DNA of 64,000 nt from positions 806,001-870,000 of the forward strand of contig QEYB01000448.1 in NCBI GenBank assembly GCA_017562135.1, written 5' to 3'. Under the pieces are notes generated by a model. It searched no databases. It was not told the DNA's origin and saw nothing but the letters and a program-made list of their open reading frames with translations. The translations under genes and the position numbers were made by a program. The stretch comes from Dipylidium caninum. Lineage: Eukaryota; Platyhelminthes; Cestoda; Cyclophyllidea; Dipylidiidae. Shown in pieces: positions 50,401 through 61,255 of this stretch. Numbering within the stretch: the first letter of the stretch is position 1; each line of letters opens with the position of its first letter.

Positions 50401-53400
50401 CGACCGATTATCATCTTATTCGTAATTATGAGTCGTTTTTAAAAAACAAAAAATAAAGTAGCCGGAATGATACTATAATAGACCTTGGGTAGTTTATTAG
50501 ATCTAAAAATAGTGTTTTTTAAAGAGGTATATATGACTTGTCCAATCGTTGCCAGAAAGTCGTGGGTGCCAATTGAAGTTATTTCGGCTGGATGTAACAA
50601 GCAGTGTGAAAAAGTGCGCCTTTTGTTTTCCACTCATGCTCAACACCCGTTTCATAGCTTCCAGCCTAGTATAATGCACACCTGTGACTCCTTGGCTCTT
50701 CTTACCGCCACCACTAAGCTTTCTTGCTTTAGGCGAGGCTTCCTGATGCTCCACCTATGAAGAGGATGCACTGTATGGTGGAAGTGTCGCGTGTGACAGA
50801 CCGGAGCCCTCGAGGCGAGGTGCAAAGCGTTGACGTTTATCGCTCATCACTGGGAATTATAGACACTGACTTCTCACATTCCTTCGTCAGTCTTTTGTCG
50901 TGCCCTCAATAGTGATATTCCCACAGGCATGCCTAGAGATAACTGCTAACGCAAAACAACTGCGACCTGCTTACCCATTGCTGGTGGCGGGAGCGAGTTT
51001 TTTCATATCTAAATGGAGAGCAAAAGGTAAACGTTTAGATGACTACAAGGTTGTTATTTTGACCTTAAATTGACGACCGAACTCACTTTTTCGTTTGAGA
51101 CAGGTGCAGAAGTAGTAGACGATGAAGGCGAAGAGGCAAACGACGAGGAGGGTGATGAGAATGCCAATTATCAACTGCACCAGTAATTTCGATGATGCCG
51201 AGGTCTGAAGTTGGTTGTCTGAAAGGAGACCACCTGCCAATTGATGTTTTTTACACTGATGCGGCTTATTTCGCCACTAACCGCAGTAAAATGGAACGGC
51301 CTCTGCTAGGAACTTCTGCATTCGCGCAAATTCTACACTTTCAGAGGTACACTGCTTCCAATACCGTTCGTCGCATATTAACTCATTTGAGAAGCCCGCC
51401 CACAATGTTATAAACTTTTACCTCAGTTAGCGTATCTACCTGAGATGGGTTTTTTTTTCAACAGAACTACCGTTGCAGCAGCAACGATGTAGTAGTTCAC
51501 GTTCACCTGACCCCATGTGAGCTCCCATGGAGGTAAGGGCTTTTACAACTACTTTTAGTAGAAATGAGGTAATTGTGCATTAGGATAAATTGGAGATTAC
51601 CAGCGGTCCATCTGACCGGACGCGTGATTTGTTGCAATTTCGCGTCTTGGTAGACGAGGAACTGGAAGGTGTATTCAACAATTGGGCGGTCCAATTCCAC
51701 CTGAAGGAAGCCCAGCTCCGCAAAGGTCACCTCGTAGTCGCCGCACTCGTCGCTGCTACCGGCAGCGCTTGCGCCAACTACGTCCACTGCAGCTGAAGAG
51801 GTCGACGGATTGGCGGAAGGCTCTTTGATGGGTCGAAGGAAGACCAGTTCTCCCGAAGGTCGAACGCTCCTGCCGGAAGCGGCCGCAGAATTCGTAGAAG
51901 TCCGCGAAAGCAGGCAGATCCGAAATATTATGCGTGAGTAGAATTGACTGTTTGGTGGTTCGAATTCCACCCGCACCTTACGACCCTCGCTGGTGACTCG
52001 TATACTTTCGGGGTTTATTCCCTTGGCGTCTGAAAGTGGAATTGGGTAACAATTCCTAATGTATTTTAAGGAGAGTAAATGGCTCCAAACCCTTGTCCTC
52101 TCGAAGAGATTAATAACTATGGACTCTATCGGACCCGTTGTAATATTTCATTATTTCATCGAAATGAAAGAATCTTCCGGTTTTGGCTTTACCCCTAAAG
52201 TTGGTAGTGTGGCAACAATAAGGTGAATGTTGTGCCGGAATTCTCAGCCCCCGTTGCAGCAAACACGTGGTTCAACCTTTTTCTTTCATCATGTAATCAG
52301 GGCACAAAACTTGTGATAGCAGCGATTTCACTCATTAACATATATTTCTTCGCGTCTCACCAAAGGGGAGGAATTTTTCGTGCAAGAGGCCACACGATTA
52401 CGAGTCAACTCGAAAATGTGTATCAAATTGTTTATGTGAGAAATACCACAGTTGATGCTCATGGTTGTAGTGGTTTAACTTCTCCAAGAGTGTGCACATT
52501 GGTAGCTTTGACGGTAGCCACATCAATCAAAGTGAAGTAGTGCTTGTTGATTTGCATGCGAGGCAAAAGTGGCTCTCCACTTGGCAAATTCTTCGGTCTT
52601 TTAAGCAAATTTTTAATAGCCATGGCACCGACTTCAACTCTCCTTCTCCATCTGGGGACTTTACCACTCTTTAACTTAGAATCCAGCTAATTCTTTTTCA
52701 TAAATGGATGCTTTTAGACATAACAAATTGCATTTCTAGGCATAAGGGCGCTGGCATTTGGGTCTGTTGGCAGGATGGGAGGAATCCACCTAAAAGGACT
52801 ATTTTAAGTTCTACTGAAATTATAAAAGTAGTATTTGTTGCTTAACTTCCTTACCCGATTGGGGCTTTAGTTCGAAGTAGAACTCGCGACTTCCAGCCTT
52901 ATGGTTGACTTGACACATGTAAATCCCGAAGTCCGATTCAATCACCTCTCTGAAGGCCAACGTGAACGTCAGCCTACCGTCTCCAGTCGTGTCAGAGGGT
53001 CTGTTTCACACGATTAACCCATGGTGGAACGGAAGTAGAAATGGCCTTCAGAGGGGCTAAAGATCGTCGACTTCGAATGGTTGCCTGAGACGATGATTGG
53101 GTAAGAATCTTGTTCCTAGCCTTACTGGCCAACATAGTATCATCTCCAATCCAAAACCACGTGAAATCCGCCCTTGCTGGCCGAGCTTCAACAGTGAGCA
53201 CAAATTCTGTCTTCATTCCAGTTTGGGCATACTGTATGAATTTGGTGCTGGGGTGTATCCTTGGCGCGTCTAAGGGCAAATAAAACGGAGAATAATATAC
53301 TGTATCACAACTACCGTTTCCCACTAATTTACCCAAAGTACACAAGAGGCATAGCCAACTGTTCAGCAGGAAATTAATTTCGCTAACGTCTTCTCGTCTT

Positions 53401-56400
53401 ATCTGACACATTTGGTGCTATTTGTTGTTAAAAGCGTCATGGTGAAGTCTGCGGTACTTTTGTACATGTGATAGCAACTTACAACTAATGAGGAGTAAAT
53501 GCAGACTTTGGGCAGTTCCACCGCCATTGACAACCTGGCAGCCGTACCATCCGCTTTGCTCAAAGGCGACAGCGTCGAGCATTAGATGGCGTCCGGTGTG
53601 GCTGGGCATCTGGGTCATACGGGTTGAGAAGAGCTCGGACAAGTGGCTGGCGTTGAGAGAAGCCACCAGCGACTTGGCCAAAACTGGGGAAAGGCTCTGT
53701 TGGCCATTGTGACTGGGCGTGAAGAGGTGGGGATCCTGGCAGTACCACCAGGAAAATGTGAAGCCTTTATCGGGCATTCCCCCGTGAGTGAGACAGGAAA
53801 GCGTCACCGACTGACCTTCGGTGGGATCGTTGGGCAAACTGACGATTTCTATTGTGGGTGGATCTAAAAGATTGGTAGCTGCCGCTTAAATTTTCAACTA
53901 ATGCGAAGAATTCGCATTTTCTGTTTCAACGTTCTATCTCTCTTTGGCAACCTAGGCAGAGTACCAACGTCTCCGACGGTGTGGTAGCTGAGGCTCCTCA
54001 GTGAGTCAAGATGTTTGATTGCTTTATAAATGCTTTATACGTCTTGATTAGACGTAAGAAAGTGTATTTCATCGCGCTAAGGCGTTAATAAAGGCCTCTT
54101 TATCAATCTGTTACTAAAATTAATTTCTTCTTCCCCCAGAAGGAATTAATTGTTTCTCTAAGGAATGGAGTGATCCTCAACTTATCGGTTTTGCGGGTTG
54201 TTTGGATCACAGATCTGGTAGAAAGCATTCCAACACCAAATAGAAGTGAAAGCTGCAAATAAGTGTAGGAGACAGTTAAATCTGATTAGGAGGGGGAAGA
54301 AGGAGCCTGGAAAGTGGTTGTTTATACGGCCTGGACGCTAACTCCGGCCAGTGGTAGTCACCCGTCCGCCATGAGTCATTTCACGATTTAACTGAGGGAA
54401 GTGCGAAGCAGTAGAAAAAAAAGGACAAAGGCAAGTGGAAAACAAGAAAATGGAGAAGCTGACAGAGCGAGAACCCTGCGAGTAGGAACAAAGACCGGAG
54501 GAGAACTTACTCAGTCGGAAGGAGTGGGAAAAACCGAGAGGATGTTAGTCAGATTGAATTTGTTTCCTATTCGCTAGAGCCTCAAAAACGAGGCTGGGTT
54601 CCTAAGACTGCGGGTGGAGGGTTGGGGAGTGTGAAAGGAGAACCACATTTCACCGCACTATGGCACGCGAACACCTACGTGTACCGTGTTTCGGTGGCGT
54701 AAAGGTTAATTCCCTTCATCAACTACTCGTCCGTTGCCTCGGTGCGCACGCCCACATTTACGCACGTCGATTTCCCAAAGTCGGTGCGGTTTTCCCCACT
54801 GACCCTTGATTACACGACTGCGTTTGTACACTCCCATGGATAACCGCGGACTGAGGCAGCATAAGAATGGGCAGGCAAATCGCGATTGTTAAGGCAAAAT
54901 GGTGGTCGGACCGAAAACTGTCGAGAATTGGAGTAACAGTGCGAATCTTCATTGACGCCTTGCAAAGGACGACTTCTGACCAAAGAGGTCTGAGAAACTA
55001 TGAGCCGTTTGGAAAATCAAGGAGCCTCCGACGATATCGCCTCGTATTCTCCTTTTCTACATCCGCCATGCTCTCACTTTTGTTTTGAGATAAAAAGGTC
55101 CGTCCCAAGGCGACTCACACAACACATTGAGTGTGTATTCTGCGACAACGGGATTGTTGAGCGCGGCCTGATTGACAGTGCACCGGTAGACCGTCTGGGA
55201 GTTGGATCGGAAGGTCTTGGAAATCCTCAACGTGCTGTCCACCAGCATGCCGCCATACTCGCCGGGTGTCTACGAGTGGACGACGGAAAGTATTAGAGCA
55301 TTCAGTGACAATAAAAATGCTAATTATGACTTTCCCTTTGTAATAAAGTCAATACTTTCTCCTACTACAGTAGCACTTTTATGGCGTCCCCTTGGAACAA
55401 TCCAATCCACGGGTTTGAGGAGTCAAGTGTTGTAAGGGCCAGCGAACGCAGAAGGTAACCAGTGAGATATTTACGGAGATTACCATATCAATTTGGGCGA
55501 GATCAGTGATTTCCCGTCCAGAATCGGCTGCTCCGCCCGACCCAGGTGGGAACTCGAACCACCGAACCGTAGCAGGAGGATGGGAGACGGTGACGGCGCA
55601 GGTCAAGGAGATGACCTCGCCCTCTAAAACCCCACCGGTTGTCCCGGGATGAATTTGCACGTTATTGGGTGCAACTGGAAGGAGAATAGGGGAATATCTT
55701 ATCCCAACTGAAAAACTCTAAGGAAAAATTCTTCCAGCTAGCGAGTCATGCTCCTCCACCTCCTCCTCCGCCAGTCTCTCGGGCTTATACACGCCAACGC
55801 CCACCATCGTGTCGGTTTTTCGCCCCTCTAAGAGAGTGGTCGAGGAATCACTTTCTCCACCTCGCCTTCGTATACGCCAGATCCGATTTCGACACGCCTG
55901 CTATCAATCATTCTGATTGAGATGAAGAGGGGTGGAGACGAAGACGTACTGGACTGGAATGTGATATTTTTCCCTCCCCCAGGCCACACCATAAGTGTGC
56001 CGTATGTGAAAACGCCTTTTTTTATCTACAGGAAATCATAATAGCCTCGCTTGGAAAGGAAAGCGACTTGCATGCATGGCGGAGACAGTCGAGGTCTCCA
56101 CACACACATACCCCGACGATCCGCGTTGCCCAGTTGAGACGGTCCTGCCGACGACTGGGACACATCAAAGTCAATTTGGCTGATTTTCCGACAAAGGCAC
56201 CTTCGTCAGTGGCGGAATGGGGGAGGTGTTCGAACTCCGCACAGTCTGCGAGGTCGATTGAGAGAATCCGCTGACCCCAGAATAAACATGATTCACCTTA
56301 GAATCGCGCAGCAGGCAACACCGTTGCCGCCGGAAGAGGTGACCTTTTACTTCTAATTTCGAATGCGCCAACATGATTCATGCCAAGTAAGGAGGCGGAT

Positions 56401-59400
56401 GCTCGAAAATGAGCTTGTTTAAACGTTCGAGTACGTCGGCGTGTATCAAGGAGCACCACTGCTACCGGGTCGTAGTGATCTTCTTTGCAAAGACTTGGAA
56501 TACCGCAAACTTCCACTCACGTCAGGGGGAGAGTCAAAACAAGCTGTCCGCCTCCGCAGCGAATAAGTGAAGGCTGATTCGCTGGATGTGGAGACGATGA
56601 AACGATGACGAACTGTTTGTCTAGCGCTGGTGACCTCTACGCCTCGGAGGGAGATACACTCTTTCCTCTAGTGAAAATCCCCACCCTTAAAAAAACCCCG
56701 TCAAATTTCATCCATCTCCCACTCCTCGAATCGGCCGGCCCCCCTTCCGCTGACACCATTTTGCCCTATTTGATGCCCTTTAAGCGAGCACCTCGCACAG
56801 TGAAAATAACGACCAACGAGGTTAGCTGGGAAGCCTGTTCGCACGACTCGATTTCCGGTGTGGGGAGAGCGGGCGACACCCTCACTGAGAGAACCAAATC
56901 CACCAGCTCGTTCCTGAGAACAGACGCGCTTTTTGTACCGGAGTTTTAGCAGCGGGAGGCGAAAGCCATCACCTCCGTTACTTCCCGTCCAGTTTGCCCA
57001 CTTGTGGCTACAAAATCACGCTTCCTTTGTGGCTGTGGAGGGATAAACAGACTCACATAGTACAGCTAAGATTGGAGTAATTAGACTATTTACCCTGGGA
57101 ATGTCATTCAGGGAAGGGAGGCCTTCGCCGTGAGAGCATTTGGCTGCCTCTGCGTGGGTGCAATGGTCCTCCCGCCTTAATGCTCCCAAAAGTCTCAAGA
57201 GTCTGGTAAAAAAAGGGCCAGAATACTTTTGCTTCTCATTCCTTAGTGCAAGCTGAAAGTGTGAGCACAGCCGGGTGTCGTTCCGTTACGCTTAGCTGTT
57301 TGGGAAGGCGGATAACGGAATTATCCCATCCTCTAACGAGGCATAAAGGTGCTGTGTTACTTAAGTGCAACGACGAAATACGAATACGCTGCGTTTTACA
57401 CCTTCAATGGCGTGAATACACGTGATAAAATATGTCTTTGGCGGGGACGTGGAGCCGACGGGACCTCCAGTCGCAGCTGAGGCTGTGCGACACCGAGAAT
57501 AGCACCGCTGCACTTCTTCGCCCCGCGCCTTGACGACGGCTCCCCAAGGTCAGAACGCAGTGTTTGTGTGGCGGATCATGCAAATCTCACCCACTGGCGA
57601 GAAGTTCATTGTACACATTAATTAGGTGGAAATCCCGCGAGGGCGGTAGCAACACAGAGGCATTCCTCATTGTCCATTCATCAGCCGTAACGGAATTTCT
57701 TTCTTTTTTTGCTATACGCCATGATAAACGAATGCTGAAATGGCATGAAGGGCGCTAAAATGACACCAATCCGACCTTTCCGAGGGTTGCGTGGCCGCGA
57801 CGAGGGGAGGCGCCTCCGCTCCCCCTATGGGCTCATCTTTGCGCGTGTTTTTATACTTTCCATTATGTGGCAGTCCACTTTCCTGCGCATCCCACACCAG
57901 GGTAAACAGCCACGTGATGATCGCCGCCATGACAAACAAGGCAACAGCGAAGAAGTGCACTTGACAGGACGATGCGGCCCTCAAATTATCAGATTTACTG
58001 TCACCCACACGGTCGTATGACTTTCCATCGGCCTTGCAACCGGCCGCTGCCACCCGACTGCGCCCGACACGGTCGCGATAAAAATCGGAGCAGGTCGGGG
58101 AGTGACAGCGCAGCCCTCGAAGTGATTACCTTACGTGATAAGGTGTTTATGAGAATCCCGACGCCCTGGTGAGGGGAGTATGACGCATTTGGACGGTGGT
58201 AGTTGTTGGCCAACCTCTGGAGACCTCGCTGGCGAATCGGGTAAGCCGAGTCTGCTCCCACTAATTTTTTTTTCAAGTCAAAAATGATTTTCTCGGCATT
58301 TACCGCTCCATACCAACGGAGGGCCTAATCGTCTAATAAATTCGCTCACTTTAGTGACCGCTTTGCCGAACATAATTGTGGATGTCGGGGGGAAAAGTCA
58401 GGACATTCAACTTACGCTGATAAACGTGGGAGAAGCTTCATAACCTGGGAAGCAACAAACTCCGATTCTATTAAATTCTTGTGGCTTACAGATGACCTCG
58501 AGAGTCTCACTCTGGCGCAGGAGGGCGATGCGTCCTGGTTTTTCAACACTGCACTCAATGCGGTGTCCGTTTAGTCTACGATGTGCCAGAACCGTTAAAT
58601 TTGATTGGGTGACGAAACCGGCACCGTCGCTGTTGGCAGATCTTCGATGGGAGGTTGTGGCATGCATCTCCTCCCCCAGCTCCTCCACCGCCCCCAGGGG
58701 GGTGAGATGGCGCCAGGTGACGTTGACAGCGGGATTCGCGCCTCCCTCGTCCGTCTGGCAGATGATCACCTTGCTCATGTCCTCGCGCATTCCCCCCTCG
58801 GGCACCGATCTCAGCGACAATGAGCGCGGATCATCTAGGCGAATGAGTGGAAAAGCAATCAGTTCGTGTATGGAACGAAAACTAGTCGAGGCAGGGTGTT
58901 TTGCAGAATAAGGCATTATGTGCCTCATTCTGTCAAATACGGTGCTCGCTCGGACACCACTGCGAGCCAGAAGCGTGGAAATTCAAACCATGGACTAACT
59001 TAGTGGCCCAAAAACATCTCCCCGCCGACGCTTCTATAGCGGGCAGTGTGGAAGTCGCTTTGAGTAGGGCGACGAGAGAATCAACTTTTTGAAAATGCTC
59101 ATTCTAAGCGGCCTAAATTCCGGGACCATTCAAGCCCGCGTGCAAAAAAAGGGCAAACGAGGCGATATGTGAGTTGCAGTGCAAGTAGAAGGCTCGACTC
59201 TGCCACGTGGTGATACATCGTCCACTGTCACATTTCCCTCGGCCAAATTGAGGACTTCGAGCACCCCTACGCTCCACTCTGCGGCTTCTTATCGCCTGCG
59301 ATCGCCGTCCACCGCGCGGCCGGGCGTGGAGTCCGCCGGCTGAAGAGGTGACAGCATGGGCGAAGGGACCCAGCGCGGTTAGGTTATGTGAACACCCAAC

Positions 59401-61255
59401 AGGAGGAGAGTCTCGATGTCCTCCCCGACGACCGATTTCCTCCGTCTCAACGCAGCCCATTGAGCTGATTTGCCATGCAGTGTTTCATCCTGCGCCCAAC
59501 GCGATTTTAGACTCTGCGGGACCATCGCATCCGTTTTTAGTCACAACTAAATGGTCCAAAGGCGGTCTTCAAAGCCTTCACTTAGCGCCCAGAGGACTCA
59601 TGATTGTCAAAATGGTCTAGTTTGGTCGGGGATAAAGCCTTCTTCTCTTCCGGGCTTTCGAAGAGATATGCTGAAGGAGCGCTGAATACGACATTAGAAA
59701 ACCGTTGTCGTGGAAGAAGTTCACACTTCTTTTGCGCGCTAAAAGCCCAAAAAATGCCGTAAGTTTATGAAAAGTCTGGTTCCTCTACGATCTCCTTCCG
59801 ATGTAGCCCTCTGCCGATTAGACAAGTCGCATTTCTCTGCTGTAAATGAAGCCTGCGCATGGCAGGGTTCCGCATTCCTGTGCACTCAAGAGGCAAGCTA
59901 AATCGTGCAAAATATCACTCCCGAGCGTTGAAACCGAGATGGAGCCTCTGGCAGATAGAGGACTAAGTTTCATTCCCTAAACGGTACACACAAGGCGAGT
60001 TGGAGGACATCGCGACTGAACCAGCAGTACTTTCGTCCGTTACGGTGCCTGGCGCATTCTCTCCCAGGTTCCCGCCCTTTTCAACAACCGCCGCTTCGAC
60101 CCATCCTCAGGCCTCACACCTCACGAGTTCCACTCCCACACTCCACGTTTAATTATGTTCCGGTGTGCAGCCGTCTTCGTGCACTACGTGCACTGTCAAC
60201 CGGGAATGACGCTACTGCGCCCTGCGAGACCAAATAACTGAAATGCGTCTGCGCTGCCTGCCTGCCTGCAGACTTTTTTTCTCTCTAATTGATGGCCGTC
60301 ATTTGGAGCTGCGCGTTGGGCCTCCTGCGCACCCATAAAGGCGAAGACCGAGATCCGCCTGGCCTCGCCTCGCCTTGGCCCCGAATGCCACTTCCTCGCC
60401 CGCCGCTGGTGTTTCGACGCGAGCGTCCGACGGCCGCTGGGGCAGCTCACTTGCGGCGCATTTGAGGAGGCGTCGGCCCCATTTAGCTTCGGCGACCCTT
60501 TGTGCTTGATAAATGTGAAGCAGGATCGCTTTTTTTGTCAAACATATTTGCTTTTTTGGTGGAACATTTCCCTTTCTCTGAATCACATTTCTGCCACTTT
60601 CGTGCGATAGGAAATGGAGTAGTAGAGACAGTAAAAAATAGACAGAGAATGACAGAAGACAATGAAAGATAATCTGTACTCCGTCTGACTGTGGCTGGAT
60701 CGAGAACTTGAGTAAGGAAAAGATGCCATTTCAACAAGGGTCCCCTCACTTCCGAGATTATCTGGGGGTCTTCTGCTGATGAAATGGGTGTCCTTCATGG
60801 GACGGGGGAATAGAATCACCCTTCGTCTAGACTAAAGGTTACTTCTGACGTCAAACTCCACACAAAAAATTTCTAGCTTTATGGTTCGAAAAGGCCTTCT
60901 TTTCCTCTCTTACACTGAACTCGAATGGTTCGCGAAGGCGCAGGCGTTTGCGATTGGAAGCCGAGAGTTTCAACATCTCCGCAGATGAAGACTGCACCGT
61001 CGTCTTTGCGCGAGACCACAAATGTCGCAGCGATATCCGGTCGGTCGGCGGAGACCTGGACGATCCTAATGGCAAAATTGGCCAAATCCTCGAAGCCGTC
61101 GATGCCTCCGCCACCGCCACGGCGTCGAAGGATCCGCAACACGCCGCTACCGGTGGAACTATCGGTGGAGCAGGTCAGCGTCACCTCTGTCCCCTCCGGA
61201 ACAGGCCGTTCCAACGCCACGTTCGAAGTGAGGCGTGTGTGGCTTTCTGAACTCA
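44446..61255 (-). CDS. Nephrin/Hibris/SYG-2-like immunoglobulin-superfamily adhesion receptor (5' end missing)
   Basis: Type I membrane protein of the nephrin/IRM type, which mediates cell recognition by Ig-Ig contacts. Exons in transcript order: 61255-60914 (Ig a), 58834-58490 (Ig b), 55674-55475 plus 55269-55119 (Ig c), 53863-53483 (Ig d), 53269 to about 53019 and about 52980-52855 (Ig e), 52029-51601 (FN3-like), 51218-51064 (membrane helix), then tail exons 49024-48546, 47788-47426, 46749 to about 46223, 44974-44446. Most junctions are phase 1, the Ig-exon rule, and linkers join well (TLNVLY then PPTIEIVSLP). Typical Ig features: TLTC/FICG, VIIC/IECS, SLTC/VYRC with RWFE, TLSC/SGWYGCQV, and FTWFW/DFGIYMCQVN. 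The helix LLVQLIIGILITLLVVCLFA is followed by FIVYYFCTCLKRK, a basic stop-transfer. The tail is Pro/Ser/Ala/Gly-rich. Five Ig plus FN3 suits nephrin-type better than five-Ig Kirre proteins; more Ig exons and the signal peptide should lie upstream of 61255. The junction 51064/49024 does not agree in phase as written, so an exon or site is missed there. Confidence 0.8.
44975..46222 (-). other. Last intron of the nephrin-like gene
   Basis: About 1.25 kb between the two final tail exons. The donor near 46223 is weak and its exact position is uncertain. No other exon is evident. Confidence 0.45.
46750..47425 (-). other. Tail intron of the nephrin-like gene (about 0.7 kb)
   Basis: Begins with GTAACC after GGYP(G) and ends with TCCGTCCAG before 46749. 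The phase-1 join gives ...GYPATTPNGVSRMRK. Nothing else seen. Confidence 0.65.
47789..48545 (-). other. Tail intron of the nephrin-like gene (about 0.76 kb) with CA repeat
   Basis: Begins with GTAATC and ends in CTCTTGCAG. It contains a (CA)n/(GT)n microsatellite at about 48467-48486. No exon seen. Confidence 0.65.
49025..51063 (-). other. About 2-kb intron between membrane-helix exon and tail
   Basis: The flanking exons do not agree in phase as read (0 out, 2 in), so a short exon may be hidden here or one boundary is wrong. AT-rich sequence, with TAATTAATTTC-type runs near 50.24 kb. I could not pick the missing exon. Confidence 0.4.
52030..52854 (-). other. Intron before the FN3-like exon
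   Basis: About 0.8 kb starting with GTAAGG and ending in CCACTTTCAG. A frame of 105 codons on the + strand (from about 52223) has no recognisable domain and starts at a codon inside the intron. Confidence 0.55.
53864..55118 (-). other. 1.25-kb intron between Ig c and Ig d
   Basis: Starts with a consensus GTGAGT donor and ends in CAATCTTTTAG. The join gives TLNVLY-PPTIEIVSLP, a normal Ig linker, so no exon is missing. Confidence 0.75.
55675..58489 (-). other. 2.8-kb intron between Ig b and Ig c
   Basis: Starts with GTAAGC and ends in TCCTTCCAG; the join gives ETLEVIF-APNNVQIHPG. On the opposite (+) strand a 114-codon frame beginning with ATG at 56605 and ending at 56949 is open; it starts MTNCLSSAGDLYASEGDTLF and resembles nothing I know. 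It has no visible splice partners and may be chance. Confidence 0.65.
58835..60913 (-). other. 2.1-kb intron between Ig a and Ig b
   Basis: Starts with GTAAGA and ends in ATTCGCCTAG; the join gives TIRVQY-DDPRSLSLRS. The segment is more GC-rich than the introns on the left of the window. No exon or repeat recognised. Confidence 0.65.
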
